Under the pieces are notes generated by a model. That model had not been told where the DNA came from, made no database searches, and was given only the letters and a program-made list of their open reading frames with translations. Shown here one piece after another: positions 1 through 7,985 of a DNA stretch of 25,857 bases (positions within the stretch are counted from its first letter, which is position 1; each line of letters starts with the position of its first letter). Both the position numbers and the translations under genes were made by a program. Source of the stretch: JAFLUQ01 sp964551215 (lineage in GTDB: Bacteria > Bacillota > Clostridia > UMGS1883); contig CAZKBV010000018.1 in NCBI GenBank assembly GCA_964551215.1, positions 1-25,857 of the forward strand, given 5' to 3'.

Positions 1-58
1 CTATCGCAAGCTCCACTCCTTGCAAGCAAAGTGGAGCGTTGCTCCGATTTAAAATTGA
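1..58 (+). repeat. Tail of dispersed structured repeat, copy A
   Basis: Positions 5-58 match 17548-17601 without gaps, except for a diverged 16-18 base hairpin middle. Positions 10-37 fold as an 8-bp stem GCTCCACT/AGTGGAGC, a CC bulge, a second stem TTGC/GCAA and an AA loop. A 21-base tail (38-58) is identical in both copies. Homology stops at the final TTGA. The element continues off the left edge, so its full length here is unknown. It ends about 30 bp before the first gene. Confidence 0.75.
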
Positions 59-89
59 CAAATACCGCTTTTACGGGAGGGCAATACTA

Positions 90-542
90 ATGAAGGAAAC
101 AGAGAAGGGCGAACAGGCCAAGGAGCTGTTTATGAAGGGCTGCAACTGCTCTCAGGCGGTTGTGTGCGCTTATAAGGACGTTCTCGGCCTTGACGAAAAA
201 ACTCTTATGCGGCTGGCAAGCTCCTTTGGAGGAGGCATGGGCCGAATGAGAGAAGTGTGCGGCGCGGTCAGCGGTATGTTTATTGTGGCCGGACTGCTGT
301 ACGGCTACGACGATGTAAATGACCCGGAGCTTAAAGCCCGTCACTATAAGCTTATTCAGGACTTGGCCGCAAAATTCAGGGAAATTAACGGCTCTGTTGT
401 GTGCCGTGAGCTTTTGGGGCTGAAAAAGCCGGAGGGGACATACGTCCCTTCGGAAAGAACCGGCGAATACTACAAAAAACGCCCCTGTCCGCAGTTGGTT
501 GAGTGCGCCGTAAATATATTGGAGGAATACAGAAATGCTTAA
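90..542 (+). CDS. C_GCAxxG_C_C family protein
   Basis: This 150-residue cysteine-rich protein resembles the C_GCAxxG_C_C family (named for its cysteine pattern), thought to bind a metal or redox cofactor; its biochemical role is unsettled. Visible motifs are GCNCSQAV near residue 17, a glycine-rich SSFGGGMGRM stretch, VCGAVSG in the middle and further cysteines towards the C-terminus, including one in RPCPQ. I place the start at the ATG at 90 because GGGAGG lies 7-12 bases upstream; an in-frame TTG at 39 would place the N-terminus inside the repeat. The end overlaps the next gene by 8 bp, so it is probably cotranscribed and translationally coupled with the ABC exporter. A functional link to the exporter is only suggested by position. 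Confidence 0.85.
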   Translation: MKETEKGEQAKELFMKGCNCSQAVVCAYKDVLGLDEKTLMRLASSFGGGMGRMREVCGAVSGMFIVAGLLYGYDDVNDPELKARHYKLIQDLAAKFREINGSVVCRELLGLKKPEGTYVPSERTGEYYKKRPCPQLVECAVNILEEYRNA

Positions 543-2265
543 GCTTTTGAGATACATGAAATCCTTTAAGGCGGAAACGGTGATGGCTCCCCTTTTCAAA
601 ATGCTTGAAGCGTTTTTCGAGCTTTTAGTCCCCCTTATAATGGCGAAAATAATTGACGTGGGAATAGCTGACAACGACGCGCCGTACATTGTGCGGCTGT
701 GTCTGCTTATGGCGGCGCTGGGGCTGATAGGGCTGTGCTGTTCAATAACCGCCCAGTTCTTTGCGGCCAGGGCGGCTACGGGCTTTGTCGCAAAGGTGAA
801 GCAGGCTCTTTTCGACCATGTACAATCCCTTTCCTATACAGAGCTTGACACATTGGGAACAAACCGCCTTATAACAAGCATGACCAGCGACATAAATCAG
901 GTGCAAAACGGCGTAAATCTTGTGCTGAGGCTGTTTCTCCGTTCGCCTGTGGTGGTTTTCGGGGCCATGATAATGGCCTTTACGATAGATGTTCCCTCCG
1001 CGATGACCTTTGTGGTTACCATACCGGCTCTTTCGGCGGTGGTGTTCGGAATTATGATAATAAGCATCCCCCTTTACAAAAAGGTGCAGGGCGGATTGGA
1101 CAAGGTGCTGGGCGCGACAAGGGAAAACCTTGAAGGGGCGAGGGTAATCCGCGCCTTTAATATGGAAAAAAGCGAAATAAAGGAATTCGGCGAGAAAAAC
1201 ACCTACCTTACGGGGGTGCAGAAGTTCGTGGGCAGAATATCCGGCCTTATGAATCCGGTCACTTATATTATAATAAATCTTTCCATAGTGTACATTATAT
1301 ATAAGGGCGGCCTTCGCGTGGACAGCGGTCATATAACCCAAGGGCAGGTGGTGGCTTTGGTGAACTATATGTCCCAGATACTTGTCGAGCTTGTAAAGCT
1401 TGCCAACCTTATTGTATCCGTCACAAAATCCATTGCCTGCGGCAACCGCATACAGGCGGTGTTTGAAACCGAAACCTCCATGAGCTTCCCCGCCGGCGCG
1501 GCTCCGGAGCCGAAAAGCACCGCGGCGGTGGAGTTTAGGGGCGTTTCCATGCGATACAAAAATGCCGGAGAGGAATCCCTTTCGGATATCAGCTTTAAAA
1601 TAGGCCGGGGGCAGACCGTAGGCGTAATCGGCGGTACCGGCAGCGGCAAGACCTCCCTTGTAAATCTTATTCCCCGCTTTTACGACGCCACAGACGGGGA
1701 AGTGATGCTTTACGGGAACGACGTTAAAAGCTATCCGGCGGAGGCTCTTCGGGAAAAAATAGCTGTAGTGCCGCAGAAGGCTGTGCTTTTCAAGGGGACC
1801 ATACGCTCCAATCTTCTGTGGGGAAACAAAAACGCCTCCGACGAGGATATCCGCTCGGCTCTTGAAGCGGCTCAGGCGGCGGACGTGGTGGCCTCAAAGT
1901 CCGGCGGACTTGAAGAAGCCGTTGAACAGGGAGGCCGCAATTTCTCCGGCGGACAGCGTCAGCGGCTGACAATAGCCCGCGCTCTCGTTAAAAAGCCGGA
2001 AATTCTTATTCTGGACGACAGCTCCTCCGCGCTGGACTTCGCCACCGACGCGCGGCTGAGAAAGGCCGTCCGCGCCCTTCCCCAAAAGCCTACGGTGTTT
2101 ATTGTTTCCCAAAGGGCTTCATCGATTCAGTATGCGGATCTTATAATAGTGCTGGACGACGGAAAAGCCGTCGGTGTTGGGACTCACAGCCAACTTCTGG
2201 AAAGCTGCGAGGTATATAGGGAAATTTATTCCTCTCAGTTCGGAAAGGAGGCGGCCAAGCAATGA
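535..2265 (+). CDS. ABC exporter half-transporter, degenerate-site subunit
   Basis: A 576-residue fused membrane (about 1-310) and ATPase (about 330-570) half-transporter. Walker A is GGTGSGKT (366-373, Lys372) and the signature is SGGQ (471-474). Walker B reads LILDDSSSALD, with Asp495 where the catalytic Glu is expected, and the switch His is Gln526 (VSQRASS). This combination marks the degenerate partner of heterodimeric exporters such as TM287/TM288, BmrC/BmrD and LmrC/LmrD. It should pair with the next gene product, whose site is canonical, to export drugs, lipids or peptides across the cytoplasmic membrane; the substrate cannot be read from sequence. The ATG at 535 overlaps the previous gene by 8 bp, and the stop overlaps the next start by 4 bp (ATGA). 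Confidence 0.93.
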   Translation: MLKLLRYMKSFKAETVMAPLFKMLEAFFELLVPLIMAKIIDVGIADNDAPYIVRLCLLMAALGLIGLCCSITAQFFAARAATGFVAKVKQALFDHVQSLSYTELDTLGTNRLITSMTSDINQVQNGVNLVLRLFLRSPVVVFGAMIMAFTIDVPSAMTFVVTIPALSAVVFGIMIISIPLYKKVQGGLDKVLGATRENLEGARVIRAFNMEKSEIKEFGEKNTYLTGVQKFVGRISGLMNPVTYIIINLSIVYIIYKGGLRVDSGHITQGQVVALVNYMSQILVELVKLANLIVSVTKSIACGNRIQAVFETETSMSFPAGAAPEPKSTAAVEFRGVSMRYKNAGEESLSDISFKIGRGQTVGVIGGTGSGKTSLVNLIPRFYDATDGEVMLYGNDVKSYPAEALREKIAVVPQKAVLFKGTIRSNLLWGNKNASDEDIRSALEAAQAADVVASKSGGLEEAVEQGGRNFSGGQRQRLTIARALVKKPEILILDDSSSALDFATDARLRKAVRALPQKPTVFIVSQRASSIQYADLIIVLDDGKAVGVGTHSQLLESCEVYREIYSSQFGKEAAKQ

Positions 2266-4001
2266 AAAAGAATAAAGGCGTTCTTAAGCGGGTATTAAAG
2301 TATATCGGCTTTTACAAAATTTTTCTTTTTCTTTCGATTGCCTTTGCCGCGGTAACGGTGGGGCTTACATTGTATGTGCCGATACTGACGGGGCGCGCGG
2401 TTGACCTTATTGTGGGGCCGGGAAATGTGGATTTTGCCGGTATAATGCCCATACTTGCCGAAATAGTAATAATTGTGGGAATTACAGCTTTGCTTCAGTG
2501 GCTCATGAATGTGTGCAACAACAAAATTACCTACAATGTAATACGGGATATACGCCGCGACGCCTTTGATAAAATTGAGGCTCTGCCTCTAAGCTATATC
2601 GATTCCCACCCTCACGGGGAAATTGTCAGCCGCGTAATAGCCGACGTGGATCAGTTCGCCGACGGGCTTCTTATGGGCTTTACCCAGCTTTTCACGGGAG
2701 TTATAACCATTTTGGGAACATTGGGCTTTATGCTCAGCGTAAACGTGAAAATCACGGCGGTGGTGGTGCTGATAACGCCTGTATCACTTTTTGCGGCGGC
2801 TTTTATAGCCAAGCGCACCTTTACAATGTTTAAGCTCCAGAGCGAAACCAGAGGCGAGCAGACCGCTCTTATAGACGAAATGATAGGCAGTCAGAAGATT
2901 GTCCGCGCCTTCGGCCATGAGGACGAAGCTATGGAAACCTTCGACGAAATAAACGGACGGCTTAACAAATGTTCTCTAAAGGCTATTTTCTTTTCGTCCA
3001 TAACAAATCCCTCGACACGTTTTGTAAACAGCCTTGTTTATACGGGCGTAGGCCTTACGGGAGCCTTTGCGGTAATAAAAGGAAGGCTCACCGTAGGTCA
3101 GCTTTCCTGCTTTTTAAGCTATGCCAACCAGTACACAAAGCCCTTTAATGAAATATCCGGCGTGGTGACGGAGCTTCAAAACGCCCTTGCCTGCGCCGCC
3201 AGAATATTCGAGCTTATCGACGAAAAGCCCCAAACTCCCGACAAACCCCACGCAATGGAGCTTACCGAGCCGGACGGCAGCGTTGAGCTTAAAAACGTGT
3301 GCTTTTCCTACACTCCCGAAAAAAAGCTGCTTGAAAATATAAGCCTTAATGTGCGTCCGGGCCGGAGAATAGCCATAGTGGGGCCTACAGGCTGCGGAAA
3401 AACCACCTTGATAAACCTGCTTATGAGGTTTTACGATACGGACAGCGGCGAAATACTGGTAAGCGGAACGGAAATCCGCGATATTACACGGGAGAGCCTG
3501 CGCCGAAGCTACGGGATGGTGCTTCAGGAAACGTGGCTTAAAGCCGGAACCGTAAGGGAAAATATCGTAATGGGCAAGCCCGACGCTACAGACGAAGAGG
3601 TTCTGGAGGCGGCAAAGGCCAGCCATGCCCACAGCTTTATAAAGCGTCTGCCAAAGGGCTACGACACCGTTATCGGCAGCGACGGAGGAAGTCTCAGCCA
3701 AGGTCAGAAGCAGCTTCTCTGCATAACGAGGGTAATGCTTTGCCTGCCGCCTATGCTGATTCTGGACGAAGCCACCTCGTCCATAGATACCAGAACGGAA
3801 ATACGCATACAGCGTGCCTTTGCCAAGATGATGAAGGGGCGTACAAGCTTTATAATAGCCCACCGGCTTTCCACCGTTATGGACGCCGACATTATTCTTG
3901 TAATGAAGGACGGGAATATTATTGAACAGGGAAGCCACCGAGAGCTGATGGATAAGGGCGGCTTCTACGCGGAACTGTTCAACAGCCAGTACGCGGTGTA
4001 A
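2262..4001 (+). CDS. ABC exporter half-transporter, catalytic-site subunit
   Basis: A 579-residue partner of the preceding half-transporter: six-helix membrane domain (about 1-320) then nucleotide-binding domain. Walker A is GPTGCGKT (374-381, Lys380), Walker B is LILDEATSSID with catalytic Glu503, and the switch His is His534 (IIAHRLST). The signature is SQGQ (479-482) rather than SGGQ, the expected complement to the partner's altered Walker B and switch residues: one consensus and one degenerate ATP site in the heterodimer. It starts at the ATG at 2262 within an ATGA overlap, preceded by GGAGG. The gene ends 23 bp before a strong terminator, so the operon of three closes here. The substrate is unknown. 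Confidence 0.93.
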   Translation: MKKNKGVLKRVLKYIGFYKIFLFLSIAFAAVTVGLTLYVPILTGRAVDLIVGPGNVDFAGIMPILAEIVIIVGITALLQWLMNVCNNKITYNVIRDIRRDAFDKIEALPLSYIDSHPHGEIVSRVIADVDQFADGLLMGFTQLFTGVITILGTLGFMLSVNVKITAVVVLITPVSLFAAAFIAKRTFTMFKLQSETRGEQTALIDEMIGSQKIVRAFGHEDEAMETFDEINGRLNKCSLKAIFFSSITNPSTRFVNSLVYTGVGLTGAFAVIKGRLTVGQLSCFLSYANQYTKPFNEISGVVTELQNALACAARIFELIDEKPQTPDKPHAMELTEPDGSVELKNVCFSYTPEKKLLENISLNVRPGRRIAIVGPTGCGKTTLINLLMRFYDTDSGEILVSGTEIRDITRESLRRSYGMVLQETWLKAGTVRENIVMGKPDATDEEVLEAAKASHAHSFIKRLPKGYDTVIGSDGGSLSQGQKQLLCITRVMLCLPPMLILDEATSSIDTRTEIRIQRAFAKMMKGRTSFIIAHRLSTVMDADIILVMKDGNIIEQGSHRELMDKGGFYAELFNSQYAV

Positions 4002-4024
4002 AAAATTAAATTATCGGAATTGAG

Positions 4025-4058
4025 TATGCCGTCTTTTTGGGCGGCATATTTTTATTTT
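4025..4058 (+). terminator. Rho-independent terminator of the ABC exporter operon
   Basis: TATGCCGTC (4025-4033) pairs with GGCGGCATA (4040-4048) with one G-T pair and a six-base loop, followed by TTTTTATTTT. It lies 23 bp after the exporter stop codon. Confidence 0.85.
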
Positions 4059-4071
4059 GCTCACATATAAT
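4044..4071 (+). promoter_or_regulatory. Putative sigma-E promoter of spoIIIA
   Basis: GCATATT (4044-4050), 13 bases, then CATATAAT (4064-4071). These fit the Bacillus sigma-E consensus kmATATT and CATACAhT with one mismatch in the -10. SpoIIIA is a sigma-E operon in Bacillus, and the predicted start of transcription lies about 15 bp before the spoIIIAA ATG. The -35 sits in the right arm and U-tract of the upstream terminator. Confidence 0.6.
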
Positions 4072-4093
4072 ATACGGAAAGCGGGGACGACCT

Positions 4094-4924
4094 ATGGAAA
4101 GCGTATTAAAATATCTGCCTTCGGAAATTGCCCGTGAGGCGGAAAAATATATAGACATAGCCGAGGAAATACGGCTTATGGCCGGCGGAGGGGCGGCTGT
4201 GGTGGCGGAGGGTGAGATTTTTTCTCTGGACTGCCGCGTAAGCCGGACTCAGCTTCAAAATATTCTCAACTTCATTTGCCGCGGCGCGGCCTATTCCTCC
4301 CAGACGGAGCTTAGGGAAGGCTTTGTCACCATTGAAGGAGGACACCGAGTGGGCGTATGCGGGCGGCTTGCCCCCGGAAACAGCGGTGGAGCTATGGTGG
4401 AGCCGTCGGCTCTGTGCTTTCGTATTGCCCGGGAAATAAAAGGCGCGGCGGATAAAATAAAGGAATACATAGGGAAAAACATACTTGTAATTTCGCCGCC
4501 GGGCTGCGGCAAAACAACTCTCCTGCGGGACGCGGCGCGTATAGCCGGAAACAAAATGCCCGTTTGCGTTGTGGACGAAAGAAGCGAGCTGGCGGCTGTA
4601 TACAGGGGCGAGCCGCAGATGGATGTGGGGAAGTACACCTGCGTTCTTGACAGAGTGAAAAAAGCCAAGGGAATGCTTATGGCTCTCAGGGCAATGTCCC
4701 CGAAAATCATTGTTACGGACGAAATAGGCTCAAATGAGGACGCGGACGCGGTATACGAGATAATAAACGCCGGAGTGCGGCTTATGACATCGGTTCACGG
4801 CTACGGACGGGAGGACGTGCGCCGCCGAGGAAGAATGGGCGAGCTATTGGACGGCGGCCTGTTCGACGTTATCGTAATATTAAAAAACAGGGGAGAGATA
4901 GAGGCGGTGCGGAGCGGTGCTTAA
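4094..4924 (+). CDS. spoIIIAA: Stage III sporulation protein AA
   Basis: A 276-residue ATPase of the SpoIIIA-SpoIIQ channel (feeding tube) that connects mother cell and forespore after engulfment. It belongs to the secretion-type AAA/RecA ATPase group. Walker A PPGCGKTTLL is at residues 135-144 (Lys140), followed by a conserved VVDERSELAA segment and a Walker-B-like IIVTDEIGS. The start is the ATG at 4094, with GCGGGG upstream; an in-frame ATG at 4037 falls inside the upstream terminator stem and would precede the predicted transcription start, so I rejected it. It is the first gene of an eight-gene operon and overlaps spoIIIAB by 8 bp. Expression is expected in the mother cell. Confidence 0.95.
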   Translation: MESVLKYLPSEIAREAEKYIDIAEEIRLMAGGGAAVVAEGEIFSLDCRVSRTQLQNILNFICRGAAYSSQTELREGFVTIEGGHRVGVCGRLAPGNSGGAMVEPSALCFRIAREIKGAADKIKEYIGKNILVISPPGCGKTTLLRDAARIAGNKMPVCVVDERSELAAVYRGEPQMDVGKYTCVLDRVKKAKGMLMALRAMSPKIIVTDEIGSNEDADAVYEIINAGVRLMTSVHGYGREDVRRRGRMGELLDGGLFDVIVILKNRGEIEAVRSGA

Positions 4925-5369
4925 AGGGATTGCCGTAATTATGGTGATGTCGGCGGCGTTCCTTTTGGGCTGCCTTAAAAGGGGCGAGCTTTTAAAAAGA
5001 GAGGAGCGGCTATCCCTTATAAAGTGGGAAACCGTAAGGCTTAAAAGCCGCGTAGAAAGCTGCAGCGCCGCGCTTCTGGACGCTTTTGAGGAAAGCGGAT
5101 TTTTTGCTCCGGCGGCGGAAAGCATAAAAAACGGGGCGGACGTATATTCCGCCGTTCTGCCCTTGGGGGAGGATGTGGAGGGCTTCGGACTTTTCGCCCG
5201 AGGTCTTGGGGCGGCTACAAGCGAGGAGCAGACGGGGAACATGGAGGTTTTTTTATCTTCGTTGGAACGAGAAATTTCCGCCGCAACGGAGCGGACTCAA
5301 AAGCTGGGGCGGCTTTACGTTGGCGGAAGCTTAGCGGTCGGGGCGGCGGTGTGCATTATGCTTATTTGA
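4917..5369 (+). CDS. spoIIIAB: Stage III sporulation protein AB
   Basis: A 150-residue membrane-associated component of the mother-cell channel, related to type II secretion GspF-like proteins. A hydrophobic segment near residues 4-18 and a C-terminal one (about 135-150) flank a charged helical region, the usual SpoIIIAB layout. The start is a GTG at 4917, which overlaps the spoIIIAA stop by 8 bp and keeps the N-terminal membrane segment whole. The identification rests on layout plus position between spoIIIAA and spoIIIAC. Confidence 0.9.
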   Translation: MLKGIAVIMVMSAAFLLGCLKRGELLKREERLSLIKWETVRLKSRVESCSAALLDAFEESGFFAPAAESIKNGADVYSAVLPLGEDVEGFGLFARGLGAATSEEQTGNMEVFLSSLEREISAATERTQKLGRLYVGGSLAVGAAVCIMLI

Positions 5370-5383
5370 AGGAGGAGCGGAGC

Positions 5384-5578
5384 TTGGAGGTAAATTTAAT
5401 ATTTCAGATTGCCGGAATAGGCGTTATAGTTGCGGTTATGAATCAGCTTCTTACGCGTTCCGGCCGTGAGGAACAGGCTCTTATGACAACCATTGCCGGT
5501 CTGGTTATCGTACTTATAATAATTGTGGACAAAATAGGCGAGCTGTTTACTACGGTTAAAACCGTTTTCGGGCTATGA
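5384..5578 (+). CDS. spoIIIAC: Stage III sporulation protein AC
   Basis: A 64-residue protein with two membrane helices, one of the best conserved SpoIIIA proteins (LIFQIAGIGVIVAVMNQLL at the N-terminus, TTVKTVFGL at the C-terminus). I place the start at the TTG at 5384: AAGGAGG at 5369-5375 is 8 bases upstream, and the family normally begins just before the VNLIFQIAG segment. The upstream in-frame ATG at 5351 lies inside spoIIIAB and would add an unusual charged extension. The stop overlaps the spoIIIAD start (ATGA). It likely forms a membrane complex with SpoIIIAD. Confidence 0.93.
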   Translation: MEVNLIFQIAGIGVIVAVMNQLLTRSGREEQALMTTIAGLVIVLIIIVDKIGELFTTVKTVFGL

Positions 5579-5961
5579 GCGTCGGAAGCATATGCGCTCT
5601 TGGGGTGTGCGCCGCCATAATGGCTCTCTCCATAAGGGAAATCCGCCCCGAAATGGCACGTCTGCTGTCATTGGCGGCGGGGCTGGTCATAATGGGAGCG
5701 GCGGTAAAAATGGCGGCGGAATTTATTGAGGGGCTTAAGCAGTTTTCCCAATTCAGCCCTTCGGCGGGAGCCTTTATAAAGCCTTTGCTTAAGATTACGG
5801 GCATTGCCTACGCGGCGCAGTTCGCGGCGGAGCTGTGCCGTGACGCCGGAGAAAGCGCCCTTGCCGGAAGGGTGGAGCTGGCGGGAAAAACGGCCATAAC
5901 CCTTATGAGCTTCCCCATAATCAAGGAGGTATTTTTAAGCCTGATGAGGATAATAGACTGA
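5575..5961 (+). CDS. spoIIIAD: Stage III sporulation protein AD
   Basis: A 128-residue integral membrane protein with about four hydrophobic segments and the family-typical C-terminus (GKTAITLMSFPIIKEVFLSL). It is a channel component in the outer forespore membrane on the mother-cell side. The ATG at 5575 overlaps the spoIIIAC stop, so the two are probably translationally coupled. Length matches the family (about 130 residues). Confidence 0.93.
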   Translation: MSVGSICALGVCAAIMALSIREIRPEMARLLSLAAGLVIMGAAVKMAAEFIEGLKQFSQFSPSAGAFIKPLLKITGIAYAAQFAAELCRDAGESALAGRVELAGKTAITLMSFPIIKEVFLSLMRIID

Positions 5962-5972
5962 GGCTGTTTTAC

Positions 5973-5991
5973 CGGGGGCCGCCCGCCCCCG
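5973..5991 (+). promoter_or_regulatory. GC-rich hairpin next to the spoIIIAE ribosome site
   Basis: CGGGGGC (5973-5979) pairs perfectly with GCCCCCG (5985-5991) over a five-base loop. The AGGAGG of spoIIIAE begins two bases later. There is no U-tract, so it is not a classical terminator. It may stabilise the mRNA or tune spoIIIAE translation; this is inference. Confidence 0.4.
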
Positions 5992-6004
5992 CAGGAGGCG
6001 AAAT

Positions 6005-7042
6005 ATGGACGAGTTATTTATAATGCCGGAAATTTCCGAGGAAAGCAAGGGGTGGATATCCTCCCTTTTGCCGGAGTTTTCCGCCGAGGAAGCCGTAAGT
6101 AATATGCTTAAAGGGCAGTTCGGCTTTGATACGGAGGGGCTTTTCAGCCGCTTTATAAACCTGTTTTTGGGAGAGCTGAGAGGCAGCCTTAAGGTTCTGG
6201 CTTTACTTTTGGCGATGGGAATATTTTTGGGAATACTGCGCAACCTTCAATCCGCCTTCGGGCGGGAAAGTCTCGGCTCGGCGGCAAATCTTGCGGCGGC
6301 GGCGTACCTTACCGCCATAGCCTTGGAGGTGTTTTCCTCGGCAAAGGATTTTGCCCTGACGGCGGTTGACGACCTTTCAATGATAATGGACGCGATACTT
6401 CCCCTTACTCTGTCGCTGATGATGAGCGGCGGCATGGCCGTAAGCGGCGGAGCGATACACCCTGTAATATATTTTATGTGTTCCCTTTTGTCGGCGTCGG
6501 TGAAAAATATCGCGGTTCCCCTGTCGCTTTTTTCTATGGCCCTGTACATACTTGGCAGCTTCGGCGGCGGGGCGGACGTGTCCGCTTTGGCACAGCTGCT
6601 GGGGCGGATTGGAAGGTACAGCATCAGCTTTGTCATGGTGATATTTACGGGAGTCCTTTCCATAACCCGCTTTGCGGCGGCGTCCTTCGATTCCCTTGCG
6701 GCAAGGGGACTAAAGTTTGCGGTTTCCTCGGCGGTGCCTGTGGTGGGCGGTTCCATAGCCGACGCGATGAACAGCGTTGCCGGAGGCAGTATACTGATGA
6801 AAAATTCCGTGGGCGCGGCGGGAGCGGCGCTTTTGGTGGCGGTGGCGCTGCTGCCTGTGGTGAAGATAGGGGCGCTGTCGCTGGTATTCCGCCTTGGAGG
6901 AGCCCTTATGGGGACATTGGGCGGGGACAGGATAGGCGACGCGGTATGCAAAATGGCCGGCTGTCTGGAAATGCTGGTAGCTTCGGTGGCGTCGGTGGCG
7001 GTTATGATGGTAATCGCCGTTGCCGCTCTCATGGGAGGATAA
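6005..7042 (+). CDS. spoIIIAE: Stage III sporulation protein AE
   Basis: A 345-residue polytopic membrane protein, the largest transmembrane part of the SpoIIIA channel, with about six to seven hydrophobic segments from residue 60 onward and conserved glycine-rich blocks (SAVPVVGGSIADAMNSV). AGGAGG lies 6 bases before the ATG at 6005. The Bacillus protein is about 400 residues and begins with a signal peptide. This one starts with a short acidic soluble region instead, and the upstream in-frame codons reach a stop at 5954-5956 with no alternative start, so the signal sequence is absent. It is preceded by a 43-bp gap holding a GC-rich hairpin, the only real gap within spoIIIAA-AF. Confidence 0.93.
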   Translation: MDELFIMPEISEESKGWISSLLPEFSAEEAVSNMLKGQFGFDTEGLFSRFINLFLGELRGSLKVLALLLAMGIFLGILRNLQSAFGRESLGSAANLAAAAYLTAIALEVFSSAKDFALTAVDDLSMIMDAILPLTLSLMMSGGMAVSGGAIHPVIYFMCSLLSASVKNIAVPLSLFSMALYILGSFGGGADVSALAQLLGRIGRYSISFVMVIFTGVLSITRFAAASFDSLAARGLKFAVSSAVPVVGGSIADAMNSVAGGSILMKNSVGAAGAALLVAVALLPVVKIGALSLVFRLGGALMGTLGGDRIGDAVCKMAGCLEMLVASVASVAVMMVIAVAALMGG

Positions 7043-7043
7043 A

Positions 7044-7475
7044 ATGGACGGATACATACGTGCCGTAGGCGGAGCGGTAATTCTCGCGGTTCTGGCGGAT
7101 ATGCTGATTCCCGAGGGGAGTATGCGCAGGTACTGCCGCATGGTGTGCGGCTTTATGATACTGGCGGCACTGCTTTCCCCTTTGACGGGAAGCTTTAAGC
7201 AGCTGCAAACCGGGGAATACGCCATGGATGCGGAAAAGGCCGAGGCTCAGGCGCGGGCGAGGATACTTGTGCGGCACAAGGAAAATCTTGAAAATTTAAT
7301 CGAAGCCCGTTTTCCGGGGGCAAGAGCCTATGTTGAGGTTGACAGCGAGGGAAACGTTCTGAGGGCGTCGGCGGAGGGAATTGAGGACGAAGCCGCCGCG
7401 AGAAAGTATATCGAAGAAAGCTTTGGAGTAGAAGGGGAGGCCGTAAAAATAAATGAAAATAAAGGAACTGATTAA
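7044..7475 (+). CDS. spoIIIAF: Stage III sporulation protein AF
   Basis: A 143-residue protein with two N-terminal membrane helices (about residues 5-22 and 33-48) followed by a soluble domain, the ring-building-motif type fold known for SpoIIIAF. The start is the ATG at 7044, with GGGAGG five bases upstream and only 1 bp after the spoIIIAE stop; an upstream in-frame ATG at 7020 lies within spoIIIAE. The end overlaps spoIIIAG by 23 bp. Confidence 0.9.
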   Translation: MDGYIRAVGGAVILAVLADMLIPEGSMRRYCRMVCGFMILAALLSPLTGSFKQLQTGEYAMDAEKAEAQARARILVRHKENLENLIEARFPGARAYVEVDSEGNVLRASAEGIEDEAAARKYIEESFGVEGEAVKINENKGTD

Positions 7476-7938
7476 GGGTGATAAAACAGGCAAAGCCGGA
7501 ATATATATATTATTGCTTCTGGGCGTTATACTGCTGGCCTTCGGTTCCGTTCCGAAAAAGGAAAAAACGCCTGCGCCGGGGGAAAGCTCCGGAGAGGACT
7601 ATTTTTCGAGCTTGGAAAACAGGCTTGAAGAAATACTCTCCCGCATAGACGGGGCGGGAGAGGTGGAAATACTTTTGGTAGGGGAAAACAGAGGCTCCAT
7701 TTCCGTGGAAAAGGACGGCAGCGGCGAAAGCAGCAAAACCGTTGTACTCAGCGGCCAGAACGGGAGCGAGCCGTTGATTCTCGAAGAAAATTCCCCCGGG
7801 GTGAGGGGAGCCGTCATAGTAGCTCAGGGGGGAGGCGACGACAGAGTAAAGGCTGAGCTTGCGCAGGCGGCCGCTACGGCTCTCGGAGTGGGGCTTCACA
7901 GGGTCGGGGTTTATAAAATGAGCGGTCGGGGAAAGTGA
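7453..7938 (+). CDS. spoIIIAG: Stage III sporulation protein AG
   Basis: A 161-residue protein with one membrane helix (about residues 17-33) and a soluble domain that in Bacillus assembles into the large ring of the channel in the intermembrane space. The family core (LENRLEEILSRIDGAGEVEILL, then GVRGAVIVAQGGGD and the C-terminal helix) is visible in the sequence. It is shorter than the Bacillus protein (about 230 residues), chiefly in the insert before the ring domain. The ATG at 7453 lies inside spoIIIAF, with GGGGAGG about 12 bases upstream. Confidence 0.93.
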   Translation: MKIKELIKGDKTGKAGIYILLLLGVILLAFGSVPKKEKTPAPGESSGEDYFSSLENRLEEILSRIDGAGEVEILLVGENRGSISVEKDGSGESSKTVVLSGQNGSEPLILEENSPGVRGAVIVAQGGGDDRVKAELAQAAATALGVGLHRVGVYKMSGRGK

Positions 7939-7985
7939 TTTTTCCGAAGCAATTTTTTCAATGAAATAAAAGGAGTGTGTTCGTT

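Noticed and set aside
39..89. N-terminal extension of the first gene into the repeat
   Set aside because: It would begin with TTG inside the conserved repeat tail and lacks a ribosome site, whereas the ATG at 90 has GGGAGG well placed.
4037..4093. Longer spoIIIAA beginning at the ATG at 4037
   Set aside because: The start lies inside the terminator stem and upstream of the likely sigma-E transcription start.
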